Notes: generated by a model not told the origin, from the sequence alone. 48,170 bases of DNA from an uncultured Bacteroides sp. (GCA_949289345.1 CASENS010000002.1:1-48170); one strand, 5' to 3'; numbered from the stretch's first letter, positions 16,536 to 24,254 are shown. Program-made: numbers and translations.

Positions 16536-16678
16536 TACAAATATTTTTTAGGAAACGGGGAAAATCCCCCTTTTTACTGTTACATCACTAACAAAATACA
16601 AATTAATGAAATAAAACAATTACTTCATACTTTTTCCTTAAATATTTTTAGAGTTGCGCTCGTTTTTCTTCAAAACAG

Positions 16679-18025
16679 CTATGCCAACAGCACTGTAATA
16701 CCCATATAAAGCAACATGCCGATGATGTCGTTCGTAATGGAAATAAAAGGTCCGGTAGCGATGGCAGGATCTATCTTGAGCTTCTCCAGCGTCATAGGAA
16801 CCAGCGTGCCGAAGATGGAGGCGAACATCACCACGGCAAACAGACTGATAGACACGGAGTAAGTAACCGTGGCCGCCCCGCCAAAGCGAATAAAATTATA
16901 AATATACACCAACAAAGAAATAATAGTGGCGTTGATGCAGGCCACCACCGATTCCTTCAGCACCTGCTTAAAGGTGTTCTTGGCATCGAGCGAACTGTTG
17001 GCAAGTCCTTGCACCACGATAGCAGACGATTGTGTCCCCACGTTTCCTCCCGTACCACCAATCAACGGGATGTAAAGAGCCATTTCGGGATGAGCCGCGA
17101 AAGTGGTATCGAAATTACCCAATATCATGGAGTTGCCTATACCACCCAGCATACCGATAATCAGCCAAGGAAGGCGCGCCGTGGTCTGACGCACCACATT
17201 ATCGTTGGTTTCTACGTCTTGGGAGAGACCGGATGCCAACTGGTAATCGCGCTCCGATTGTTCGCGAACCTCATCCATGACATCGTCTACGGTAATCTGT
17301 CCCACCAACCGGCCTATGCTGTCCACTACAGGAAGGGCCACAAGGTCGTACTTCTCGATGGTCTGCACCACTTCGTCTATCGGGGTATCTACGTGCACCA
17401 CTATCGGGTCCTTCTTCATCACGTGCTTCACCTTCGATACGGATGGCGAGGTAATCATCTTCTTTAAGGGGAATACGCCTTGCAAACGTTCATCATCATC
17501 AACCACATAGACATAATAGATTTCATCCAGCTGTTCGGCCTGCATGCGCATCTCCTTCAGGCATTCGGGCATACTCCAATTTTCGTTCACGGTCACCATC
17601 TCGGTGCCCATGAGTCCGCCGGCCGTATCCTCATCGTATTTCAACAAGTCTACAATGTCACCCGCCTGCTCGATGTCCTCAATGTGCGAGAGCACTTCTT
17701 CCTGTTTGTCCTCGTCCAAGTCGCGCATCAAGTCTACAGCATCGTCCGTATCCATATAGTCAACGAAACGCTTGGCAATGGTTTCCGAAGGCAAGGCATC
17801 CAGCAATTCCTTGCGGAAGTCCTCGTCCATCTCTACCAGTACATCGGCGGCGGTTTCGTTATCCAAGAGGCGATAGACAAAGCGTGCCCCTTCTATGTCG
17901 AGGTCGTTGCACAACTCGGCTATGTCCGCCGGATGCAAGTCCTTCAGACACTCCACTACCTTCTCGGCATCCTTTTGCGCGATAAGGGCTTTCACTTTCT
18001 CTATGTATTCTTCGTTTATTTCCAT
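16679..18025 (-). CDS. mgtE: Magnesium transporter MgtE
   Basis: MgtE-type magnesium channel of 448 residues in the inner membrane. Its layout is the usual one: an N-terminal superhelical domain of short acidic repeats (about 25-130, DLHPADIAELCNDL), two CBS domains (about 135-260), a plug helix, and five membrane segments (about 285-448). The pore signature is visible as GGTGGNVGTQSSAIVV, with the later ATGPFISITNDIIGMLLY. The cytoplasmic domains sense magnesium and close the channel when it is plentiful. It lies 29 bases downstream of rsmA on the same strand, so the two are likely one operon. Confidence 0.95.
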   Translation of the reverse strand: MEINEEYIEKVKALIAQKDAEKVVECLKDLHPADIAELCNDLDIEGARFVYRLLDNETAADVLVEMDEDFRKELLDALPSETIAKRFVDYMDTDDAVDLMRDLDEDKQEEVLSHIEDIEQAGDIVDLLKYDEDTAGGLMGTEMVTVNENWSMPECLKEMRMQAEQLDEIYYVYVVDDDERLQGVFPLKKMITSPSVSKVKHVMKKDPIVVHVDTPIDEVVQTIEKYDLVALPVVDSIGRLVGQITVDDVMDEVREQSERDYQLASGLSQDVETNDNVVRQTTARLPWLIIGMLGGIGNSMILGNFDTTFAAHPEMALYIPLIGGTGGNVGTQSSAIVVQGLANSSLDAKNTFKQVLKESVVACINATIISLLVYIYNFIRFGGAATVTYSVSISLFAVVMFASIFGTLVPMTLEKLKIDPAIATGPFISITNDIIGMLLYMGITVLLA

Positions 18026-18054
18026 ATCATTTCAATATGTTAATGTGAGAATAT

Positions 18055-18849
18055 CTAATGAGGCAATGCGACAAGATGGCCCGCCACTAAATTTGTCAGT
18101 TCTACAAACTCCTGTACCGAAAGTTGTTCGGGCCTCCGGTCAAAGAGGGGGGCTTGTGTCCATGCAGTGTCTTTCCCCGACAAAGGCCTGATGGAGTTGC
18201 GCAATGTCTTGCGGCGCTGGTTAAAGGTTGTCTTTACCACTTGCTTGAACAGCTTTTCATCGCATCCCAACTCTTGCGTACCATTGCGCGTCATGCGGAT
18301 AACGGCACTCTTCACCTTGGGAGGGGGATTAAACACATGTTCGTGTACGGTGAAGAGATACTCCACTTTGTACCACGCTTGAATTAACACGCTCAAGATA
18401 CCGTATGTCTTGCTCCCCGGACCTGCGGCGATGCGTTCGGCCACTTCCTTCTGTATCATACCTGTACAGCAGGGAATAAGCTCCTTGTTGTCCAGCATCT
18501 TAAAGAATATCTGGCTGGAGATGTTGTACGGATAGTTGCCCGTCAGCACGAAAGGCCTTCCGCCGAAAAGGCCCGCAAGGTCCATTTTCAGGAAATCGTT
18601 CTCTATAATGTCGTCCTCCAGTTCCGGATAAGCTTCGCGCAAATAGGCCACGGACTCATAATCCACTTCCACCACTTTCAGTTCGCGTTCCTTGGGCAAC
18701 AGGAACTGAGTAAGCACGCCCATGCCCGGGCCTACCTCCAAGATAGGCAGATCGGGACAAGCGTCCACGGTGTCGGCAATGTCCCGCGCCACGTTCAAGT
18801 CCTTCAGGAAATGCTGTCCGAGAAACTTTTTAGGCTTAACCAATCTCAT
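18055..18849 (-). CDS. rsmA: 16S rRNA (adenine1518/1519-N6)-dimethyltransferase
   Basis: RsmA (KsgA), which dimethylates two adjacent adenines of helix 45 of 16S rRNA during late small-subunit assembly, using S-adenosylmethionine. The 264 residues begin with the family start (KPKKFLGQHFLKD), followed by the cofactor motif EVGPGMGVLT and the catalytic NYPYNISSQI (NLPYNIS in most bacteria). The C-terminal part has the family PPPKVKSAVIRM segment. It is the first gene of the rsmA-mgtE unit, with a -7 element 31 bases upstream. Confidence 0.96.
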   Translation of the reverse strand: MRLVKPKKFLGQHFLKDLNVARDIADTVDACPDLPILEVGPGMGVLTQFLLPKERELKVVEVDYESVAYLREAYPELEDDIIENDFLKMDLAGLFGGRPFVLTGNYPYNISSQIFFKMLDNKELIPCCTGMIQKEVAERIAAGPGSKTYGILSVLIQAWYKVEYLFTVHEHVFNPPPKVKSAVIRMTRNGTQELGCDEKLFKQVVKTTFNQRRKTLRNSIRPLSGKDTAWTQAPLFDRRPEQLSVQEFVELTNLVAGHLVALPH

Positions 18850-18865
18850 ATATCAAGTTAATTCG

Positions 18866-18873
18866 TATTTTTG
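18866..18873 (+). promoter_or_regulatory. -7 element of the flippase-like gene
   Basis: TATTTTTG matches TAnnTTTG. It is back to back with the rsmA promoter in the short divergent gap; a leader of about 60 bases would precede the start codon at 18942. Confidence 0.4.
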
Positions 18874-18880
18874 CACCCCA

Positions 18881-18888
18881 CAAAGGTA
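18881..18888 (-). promoter_or_regulatory. -7 element of rsmA-mgtE
   Basis: TACCTTTG on the minus strand is an exact TAnnTTTG match, 31 bases before the rsmA start codon. Confidence 0.5.
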
Positions 18889-18941
18889 GTTCTTTTCCTT
18901 GAAGAATGAAGAATGATGAATGAAGATTTAATGGTTGGCGC

Positions 18942-19916
18942 ATGAAGAAAGTGTTAACGAAGACCGCAAAATTCGTTTTACCCCTCTTTTTAGGGGCGTT
19001 TATCCTTTATTGGGTGTACCGCGATTTTGACTTTGCCCATGCAGGCGCGACGCTGGCACACGGCTTTCGTTGGGATTGGATGGCACTTTCACTTCTGTTC
19101 GGCGTATTGAGCCATGTGGTACGAGGCTACCGGTGGCGCCAGATGCTGGAACCTTTAGACGTAAGCCCGCGGACGGGTCATTGCGTCGATGCCATCTATG
19201 TTTCCTATGCCGCCAGTCTGGTCATACCCCGTATCGGCGAGGTGTCACGTTGCGGCTTGTTATCGCGCTATGACGGGGTGTCTTTCTCCAAGTCGCTGGG
19301 CACAGTGGTAACCGAACGTCTGGTGGACACACTGAGCATTTTGCTCATTGCCGGTGTCACCTTGGGATTAGAGTTCCCGGTGTTCCTCACTTTCTTTCGC
19401 GAAACGGGCACCAAAGTGCCTTCTTTCCTCCACCTGCTCAGCTCGCCTTGGTTTTACGTGGCATTGTTTTGCGTAGCGGGTGTCATTGCCTTGCTGGTTT
19501 ACCTGGCACGTATGCTTTCTTTTTTTGAACGGGTAAAAGGCGCCGCACTCGACGTATGGCAAGGCATCCTCTCACTCCGCCATGTACGCAACATCCCCCT
19601 CTACCTGTCCTACACCCTCTTGTTGTGGATATGCTATTTCCTGCATTTCTACCTCACGTTCTTCTGTTTCCCTTTCACGGAGACGCTGGGTTTTCAGGCA
19701 GGACTGGTTCTGTTCGTGGCCGGCACGTTTGCCGTTATTGTCCCCACGCCTAACGGAGCCGGTCCGTGGCACTTTGCCGTCATCACCATGATGATGCTTT
19801 ACGGGGTGAACGACGCGGACGCCGCCCTCTTCGCCCTCATCGTACACGGCATACAAACGCTGCTTGTTATCCTCTTAGGGCTTTGGGGATGGTTGCACCT
19901 AACGCTGAGCAGATAG
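18942..19916 (+). CDS. Lysylphosphatidylglycerol-synthase-like flippase domain membrane protein
   Basis: A 324-residue inner-membrane protein with about eight hydrophobic segments, matching the LPG_synthase_TM/UPF0104 family (related to the flippase half of MprF and to YbhN). Family features are the N-terminal WVYRDFDF segment, HVVRGYRWRQML after the second helix, an early ISYAASLVIPRIGEVSRCGLL-like stretch (here YAASLVIPRIGEVSRCG), and VTERLVDTLSILL. The soluble aminoacyl-transferase half of MprF is absent. It may move a lipid across the membrane; the substrate is unknown. It is transcribed alone, divergent from rsmA. Confidence 0.85.
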   Translation: MKKVLTKTAKFVLPLFLGAFILYWVYRDFDFAHAGATLAHGFRWDWMALSLLFGVLSHVVRGYRWRQMLEPLDVSPRTGHCVDAIYVSYAASLVIPRIGEVSRCGLLSRYDGVSFSKSLGTVVTERLVDTLSILLIAGVTLGLEFPVFLTFFRETGTKVPSFLHLLSSPWFYVALFCVAGVIALLVYLARMLSFFERVKGAALDVWQGILSLRHVRNIPLYLSYTLLLWICYFLHFYLTFFCFPFTETLGFQAGLVLFVAGTFAVIVPTPNGAGPWHFAVITMMMLYGVNDADAALFALIVHGIQTLLVILLGLWGWLHLTLSR

Positions 19917-19921
19917 GCACT

Positions 19922-20057
19922 GGAAAATCCGGTTGCAAAAGTATCATTGCTTACTTGCCCAAGTAATATTGGATAAATGGCAAAGTATCCAATAATACTT
20001 GGACAAAGAATCAATGTTCTGTGTCTTGACGAAAATACAGACAGGTTCCGGTTTACA
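19922..20057. repeat. Dispersed intergenic repeat, copy A
   Basis: The sequence from CCGGTTGCAAAAGTATC (19929-19945) through GGATAAATGG and AAGTATCCAATAATACTT matches the reverse complement of 42527-42699. The shared part is clear over about 85 bases; the outer edge near CCGG at about 20053 is approximate. Both copies lie in gaps directly after a plus-strand gene. No transposase frame is present. Confidence 0.6.
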
Positions 20058-20069
20058 TTCTAACATGAC

Positions 20070-20129
20070 TTAGTTCCTATGTTTGTAATGTGCTAGTGAA
20101 AGATAGCACATTACAAACATAGGAACTAA
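20070..20129. repeat. Perfect 26-bp inverted repeat
   Basis: The arms at 20070-20095 and 20104-20129 are exact reverse complements over 26 bases, with the 8-base loop GTGAAAGA. The right arm contains the stop codon of the truncated hsdM frame. There is no U-run beside it. It could be a terminator, a recombination site, or the scar of a deleted mobile element. Confidence 0.8.
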
Positions 20130-20299
20130 AAATCATCTTTTGTCAGTCCTTCGTCCAAAAGGAACTTAACTTCCTGCTCCGACAGAAATTTGTAGAAGAT
20201 AAAACCAAGGATGTAGTCCTTATATTCATTAGCCTCAATCTTCGAGCGCATCTTATTTGCCGATGCCCATATTTTATTCGCTAATTGCTGTTTGTTCAT
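20126..20299 (-). pseudogene. hsdM: N-terminal stump of type I restriction methyltransferase hsdM
   Basis: A 57-codon frame beginning MNKQQLANKIWASANKMR and continuing through EANEYKDYILGFIFYKFLS is the N-terminal helical domain of HsdM, the N6-adenine methyltransferase of type I restriction-modification systems, which is normally about 500 residues long. The frame stops with TAG at the edge of the perfect 26-bp inverted repeat. The methylase motifs (binding of S-adenosylmethionine and NPPF) are missing, and no hsdS or hsdR follows. The start is 23 bases after the AbiEii stop, so the gene was probably part of the same operon before the rest was lost. The stump alone cannot be a methylase; a peptide may still be made. 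Confidence 0.75.
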
Positions 20300-20322
20300 T
20301 TCCTAAATTCGTAAATGTTATC

Positions 20323-21111
20323 TTACTCGTTTCTTAGTGATTTCCAATAAGGTTGCAGTCGTTCTCTTATCAATAGACCGACGGTCTGAAAATCTATGGA
20401 TTCCGGGTATTTTATTTTACGCAGAAAGCCATTCCAGAAGGATTGACGGTCTTTCGATGAGAAAAACTCTTCGGTAAATAAGGGGTGATTCTCACGATAA
20501 CCAGTTTCCCTATTTGCAAAAGTAGATGTAATAGCATCCGACAGTATTTCACTGTCCACCCTGTCTGTCACCAGAATACGATAGACATCAAAGAAGTCCT
20601 TCATGCGACTATTGGCCAAAGAGAGAACTATCATGGCATGGAACTTTTCCGCAACAACAGCTTCCAATGAATAAGCCTTTATCTTCGTTTGCGGCACGGT
20701 ATCAATCAAAGCAGGAAAAGCCAGTTCTTGAGGTGCAGGAGTAACGACCTCGCCAAAACCTATATCCATAGATACGCGCTGACGGGCAGTGTCAAGATGA
20801 GCAACGACAGAAACACGTACTCCGTGATATTCCTTGTTTACCGTTATATCCTCCGCTTCTACCGTATCAGCGTCATAGTCGGCTCCGTCAAGAACACATT
20901 CAACATTGCATATTTCCTTGATAATTCGTTTGATGTTCTCCTTATCATTGTTGATACGGGTCGCCATAAAGTCTATATCCAAGGTCGGACGAGCTTCAAA
21001 GCGGTCGTGAGCGTAAAGCAACGCACCGCCCTTTAGGATAAAACGCTCACGGTAGTTGCTGATGGACAACCGATAAAGCAGCCGTTCCTGCATGTAGCGG
21101 GAAATCATCAT
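20323..21111 (-). CDS. AbiEii/AbiGii nucleotidyltransferase toxin, main open frame
   Basis: AbiEii-type toxin, the nucleotidyltransferase half of the AbiE abortive-infection toxin-antitoxin system. From the ATG at 21111 the frame has 262 residues and contains the family core: FILKGGALLYAH (GG motif), then PTLDIDFMA with the DxD metal-binding pair, and the late VAEKFHAMIVL motif with its lysine. In the same frame, directly upstream, lie 27 more codons that look like the true N-terminus (see the 5' fragment), cut off by a TAA. The ATG pair just after this TAA could allow re-initiation, giving a protein without the first 28 residues, which contain no catalytic residue. Whether the toxin works is open. 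Confidence 0.8.
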   Translation of the reverse strand: MMISRYMQERLLYRLSISNYRERFILKGGALLYAHDRFEARPTLDIDFMATRINNDKENIKRIIKEICNVECVLDGADYDADTVEAEDITVNKEYHGVRVSVVAHLDTARQRVSMDIGFGEVVTPAPQELAFPALIDTVPQTKIKAYSLEAVVAEKFHAMIVLSLANSRMKDFFDVYRILVTDRVDSEILSDAITSTFANRETGYRENHPLFTEEFFSSKDRQSFWNGFLRKIKYPESIDFQTVGLLIRERLQPYWKSLRNE

Positions 21112-21195
21112 TTACGGATTGTAGTGTTCCGCTCTTGATAAATTCAGCAGCCGCTCCTTAACCGATTTTCCGGAGTTTGTATATGTCTTGCTCAT
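21112..21195 (-). pseudogene. Original 5' end of the AbiEii gene, closed by an in-frame stop
   Basis: The 27 codons MSKTYTNSGKSVKERLLNLS plus RAEHYNP match the usual AbiEii N-terminus, and the ATG overlaps the AbiEi stop as TAATG, the normal coupling of this pair. They end in TAA directly before ATGATG of the long frame, with no shift of frame. A single C-to-T change (CAA to TAA, Gln to stop) explains the break. Confidence 0.7.
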
Positions 21196-21770
21196 TATAG
21201 TATAAATTTTATCAATTCATCAATTTTTTTGCCTACTCGCAGTTGCGATGCGTATTCATAGAGACGGGTGATGTCACGTTCTTTGCGCGACAGATAGTTA
21301 TTGAATATTTCGGAACTTACATCCAAACCAATCTTATTCCGATACTTGATGGCATCGCAGACTGATTTTTCCAAATCATACACTTTGACCTTGAAACCGT
21401 CAATCTCCACTTCCATAACTCCAAGCTCATAAGCCTTTTGTGTCATAAAACTAAGTTCAATAGGCGGGAACACAGGAAGTGTTATCCGTCGTGTGCGTTC
21501 TACCGCAATGTGGTATGCTTGTGGAATTTGAGTTGTAAGCTCATGGTACGACCATGCGGAATAAAGACACAACACACCGCCTGGCACCAATGTTTCGACA
21601 TCAATCATTTGTTTGGCCAGTCCATTATTGAGTGCGTATACGCCTCGGCGCAACCGTACAATCCGCCCGGTTCTCGTACCATACAATAACTGGTCATATA
21701 GTGATACCTTTTTGGCTTCCGCTGACGATATGTAGCCGCCATTACGAGTTATATATTCCGTTATATTCAT
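21195..21770 (-). CDS. AbiEi-type antitoxin and transcriptional repressor
   Basis: A 191-residue AbiEi family protein. Its N-terminal part (about 1-60) is a winged helix-turn-helix (NGGYISSAEAKKVSLYDQLL, then RLRRGVYALNN), and the rest is the AbiEi antitoxin domain (VCDAIKYRNKIGLDV is a typical segment). In the family the protein represses its own promoter and opposes the AbiEii toxin without binding it (type IV). Here its stop codon overlaps the toxin start (TAATG). A -7 element and an 8-bp dyad lie just upstream and suggest autoregulation. The frame is intact, so the antitoxin remains although the toxin has been damaged. Confidence 0.82.
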   Translation of the reverse strand: MNITEYITRNGGYISSAEAKKVSLYDQLLYGTRTGRIVRLRRGVYALNNGLAKQMIDVETLVPGGVLCLYSAWSYHELTTQIPQAYHIAVERTRRITLPVFPPIELSFMTQKAYELGVMEVEIDGFKVKVYDLEKSVCDAIKYRNKIGLDVSSEIFNNYLSRKERDITRLYEYASQLRVGKKIDELIKFIL

Positions 21771-21790
21771 TTTAATTCTCTTGCCATCTG

Positions 21791-21822
21791 CAAAGTTACT
21801 GCATTTTTTCTAATATGCAGTA
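21791..21822 (-). promoter_or_regulatory. abiE promoter with overlapping dyad operator
   Basis: TAACTTTG (21791-21798, minus strand) is an exact -7 element. TACTGCAT (21797-21804) and ATGCAGTA (21815-21822) form a perfect 8-bp inverted repeat with a 10-base spacer that overlaps the -7 element. AbiEi proteins are known to repress by binding inverted repeats at their promoter, so this is the likely site. Confidence 0.55.
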
Positions 21823-22054
21823 CATTTGATGTAATAATTAGGGCTGAACTATGATAATCTACTGTTTAGTGATTCAATTTATTACGGCACTATTTATTTG
21901 ATATGTCCGATAGAATTATGACCTTGCCATTATGAGGTGGTTTCAAATGTACCCATTATGGAACATCAACGCCACACCTCAAAATGAAAAGTTTTCATTA
22001 GACAGTGGGGCAAAATAGTAATAATCTTGGGGAAAACGACTATTAAAAAATAAT

Positions 22055-22138
22055 GTCATTCTGAGCAAGCGAAGAATATCCCGCTTACTTGTACTAACGA
22101 GAGATGTTTCACTGCGTTCCACAACATGACAGAATGAC
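22055..22138. repeat. REP-like palindromic repeat
   Basis: The ends GTCATTCT (22055-22062) and AGAATGAC (22131-22138) are inverted. The interior (GAGCAAGCGAAGAATATC, and later GATGTTTCACTGCGTTC) is a degenerate form of a short repeat that I recognise as common between genes in Bacteroidetes. It has no coding capacity. It lies within a 743-base gap (21771-22513) with no convincing gene. Confidence 0.45.
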
Positions 22139-22174
22139 TGTATTCTTGCATTTTGACACGTCCTCTACACGTAA

Positions 22175-22189
22175 GGGGGGGGGGGGGGG
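22175..22189 (+). repeat. Run of 15 G
   Basis: An uninterrupted G15 homopolymer, the longest in the window. It lies about 300 bases before the promoter of the next plus-strand gene and outside any believable reading frame. The length may vary between cells or be an assembly estimate. Confidence 0.9.
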
Positions 22190-22193
22190 AGGA

Positions 22194-22326
22194 GGTGGTA
22201 GGATAAATATGCCGCGTAAGCGACTCCTATTTTTATATAATAATATCTTAAAAATAGGTCGAACCATTCTTTTCCTACCACCCCGGCCTAAAGGCCACCC
22301 CTCCTTCCAGAAGGAGGGGAGTTTTT
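22194..22326 (+). repeat. Stem-loop element with terminator-like 3' end
   Basis: GGTGGTAGGA (22194-22203) pairs with TCCTACCACC (22273-22282) over 10 bases. Then follow GGCC-TAAA-GGCC (22285-22296) and a perfect hairpin CCCCTCCTT / AAGGAGGGG (22298-22319) with a T5 run at 22322-22326. The last part has the form of an intrinsic terminator on the plus strand, but no plus-strand gene precedes it. It may be one mobile repeat together with the G run. Confidence 0.45.
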
Positions 22327-22470
22327 GTTACCATTTGCTTCTGGAGTATAAATTCCCATTTATAGTATAAATTAATTCTGTTCACTTACTTATATAAAAT
22401 GCACATATTCATTCCGCGCAAAGTACAAATCTGATTGGTTACTTAACATGACAATGTCGAAAATTTATTG

Positions 22471-22478
22471 TAGTTTTG
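22471..22478 (+). promoter_or_regulatory. -7 element of the split-barrel gene
   Basis: TAGTTTTG matches TAnnTTTG and puts the transcription start near 22483. This argues against the TTG at 22490 and for the ATG at 22514 as the start codon. Confidence 0.45.
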
Positions 22479-22513
22479 TAACCACTTAATTGAATGCACC
22501 AAAAAAACATGAC

Positions 22514-23032
22514 ATGATGAGAAAAGCAAGCAGAGAAATGCCCGCCGGCTGGGCATTGGAAATTATGCGTAAAGCTCCCTATATCACTGTAAGTCTCACC
22601 CGCCCGGACGGCAGCGCCTACGGTGTCCCTTTGTCTTTGGCTTCAAGGAATGACAAGGTGTGGTATTTTCATTGTGCGCCGGAAGGGGACAAGCTCGACG
22701 CTATAGCCGCTCACCCGGACGTATGTCTTTCCGCTGTTACCAAATGTACGCCGACTGTAGGCCCCAAAGACGGTTCATTCACGCTACAGTATCGTTCCGC
22801 CATTGCTTTCGGACGGGCGGAATTGGTAACGGACGAGGAAGAAAAGATACAGGCTCTTCGCATCATCAGCCGACGCTTCCTGCCCCGGCACATGGATGCT
22901 TTTGATGAAGCTGTTCGTCGGAGCTTACATCGCACAGCAGTCGTCCGCATTACACTGACCTCAGCTCCTACAGGAAAACGCAAGCAGTATGACAAAGAAG
23001 GGGAAGAAATGAAATATGGGAGGATGGAGTAA
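22514..23032 (+). CDS. Flavin-binding split-barrel protein (pyridoxamine 5'-phosphate oxidase-like)
   Basis: A 172-residue protein of the pyridoxamine-phosphate-oxidase-like superfamily, subgroup Pyridox_ox_2, which includes the Nim 5-nitroimidazole reductases. Family features are MRKASREM at the start, GVPLSLASRNDKVWYFH, APEGDKLDAIAAHPDVCLSAV, and the final strand before GKRKQYD. Proteins of this kind bind FMN or similar cofactors as dimers. The histidine-containing Nim pattern is only partly recognisable, so nitroimidazole resistance should not be assumed. The ATG at 22514 is chosen from the promoter position; a TTG at 22490 would add eight residues. Confidence 0.8.
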   Translation: MMRKASREMPAGWALEIMRKAPYITVSLTRPDGSAYGVPLSLASRNDKVWYFHCAPEGDKLDAIAAHPDVCLSAVTKCTPTVGPKDGSFTLQYRSAIAFGRAELVTDEEEKIQALRIISRRFLPRHMDAFDEAVRRSLHRTAVVRITLTSAPTGKRKQYDKEGEEMKYGRME

Positions 23033-23066
23033 AAAGCCCCATCCTCATGCTTATGCCATGATTTCC

Positions 23067-24254
23067 TTACTTTAACACGCCAAGTTCTTTTCCTACCTTG
23101 ACAAAAGCCTCTATACAGCGGTCCAAATGTTCACGTTCGTGCCCAGCTGATATTTGCACACGGATACGGGCCTGTCCTTTAGGCACAACAGGATAATAGA
23201 AACCTGTGACATAAATTCCTTCTTCCTGCAAACGGGCCGCATAGACTTGTGAGAGTTTTGCATCGTATAACATCACGGCACAGATTGCGCTTTGTGTCGG
23301 TTTGATATCGAAACCGGCTTCCGTCATGCGAGTACGGAAATATTCCACGTTCTCCACCAGTTTGTCATGTAAGGCATTGCTTTCTTTCAGCATACGGAAT
23401 ACTTCCAGACTGGCACCTATTACAGACGGCGCTACAGAATTGGAGAACAAGTATGGACGGCTCCGTTGCCGTAAAAGGTCTATGATTTCTTTACGGCCCG
23501 TGGTAAAGCCACCCATGGCACCACCGAACGCTTTTCCCAAAGTTCCTGTGTAAATATCCACGCGGCCATAAGTGTTGTAGAGTTCGCTTACACCATGTCC
23601 CGTAGCTCCAACCACACCGGCCGAATGCGATTCGTCCACCATCACCAACGCGTCATATTTCTCTGCCAAATCACATATCTTGTCCATTGGAGCTACATTA
23701 CCGTCCATCGAGAACACGCCGTCTGTTACGACTATGCGGAAACGTTGCGCCTGCGCTTCCTGCAAGCACCGTTCAAGGTCGGCCATGTCCGCGTTGGCGT
23801 AACGATAGCGCTTAGCCTTGCACAAACGTACTCCGTCAATAATAGACGCATGGTTCAATGAATCGCTGATAATGGCATCTTCTTCAGTAAAAAGCGGCTC
23901 AAACACACCTCCGTTAGCATCGAAGCATGCCGCGTAGAGAATGGTGTCTTCCGTACGGAAATAATCCGATATGGCAGCTTCCAACTGTTTATGAATGTCC
24001 TGTGTACCACAAATGAAGCGTACGGACGACATTCCGTATCCCCGACGGTCCATCATTTCCTGCGCTGCTTTAATCAGGCATGGATTGTCCGATAAACCCA
24101 AATAATTGTTGGCGCAGAAGTTCAGAACCTGTTTCCCGGCCACATCTATTACGGCACGTTGTGGGCTTTCTATCAATCTTTCCTCTTTATAAAGCCCGGC
24201 ATCTTTAATCTCAGCGAGTGTCTGTGCCAAATAATCTTTCATTTTACCATACAT
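23067..24254 (-). CDS. kbl: Glycine C-acetyltransferase (2-amino-3-ketobutyrate CoA ligase)
   Basis: Kbl, a PLP enzyme that splits 2-amino-3-ketobutyrate with CoA into glycine and acetyl-CoA, the second step of threonine breakdown. The 395 residues match the family throughout: NFCANNYLGLSD near residue 46, MSSVRFICGTQDIHK, DESHSAGVVGATGHG, and the PLP lysine in TGTLGKAFGGAMGG. A good ribosome site (AGGAGG) lies before the ATG. Its usual partner tdh (threonine dehydrogenase) is not in this window. Related alpha-oxoamine synthases (serine palmitoyltransferase, present in Bacteroides) are an alternative family, but the length and motifs fit Kbl better. Confidence 0.92.
   Translation of the reverse strand: MYGKMKDYLAQTLAEIKDAGLYKEERLIESPQRAVIDVAGKQVLNFCANNYLGLSDNPCLIKAAQEMMDRRGYGMSSVRFICGTQDIHKQLEAAISDYFRTEDTILYAACFDANGGVFEPLFTEEDAIISDSLNHASIIDGVRLCKAKRYRYANADMADLERCLQEAQAQRFRIVVTDGVFSMDGNVAPMDKICDLAEKYDALVMVDESHSAGVVGATGHGVSELYNTYGRVDIYTGTLGKAFGGAMGGFTTGRKEIIDLLRQRSRPYLFSNSVAPSVIGASLEVFRMLKESNALHDKLVENVEYFRTRMTEAGFDIKPTQSAICAVMLYDAKLSQVYAARLQEEGIYVTGFYYPVVPKGQARIRVQISAGHEREHLDRCIEAFVKVGKELGVLK

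Noticed and set aside
16556-16572. GGGGAAAATCCCCC followed by T5 as a terminator
   Set aside because: It would act on the plus strand, where no gene precedes it; on the minus strand it is in the leader of the DUF349 gene.
22104-22370. Plus-strand frame through the G15 run
   Set aside because: Low-complexity, contains a poly-glycine stretch, and overlaps repeats and hairpins.
22514-23032. Nim-type nitroimidazole resistance gene
   Set aside because: Only the general fold and some motifs match; substrate cannot be assigned.
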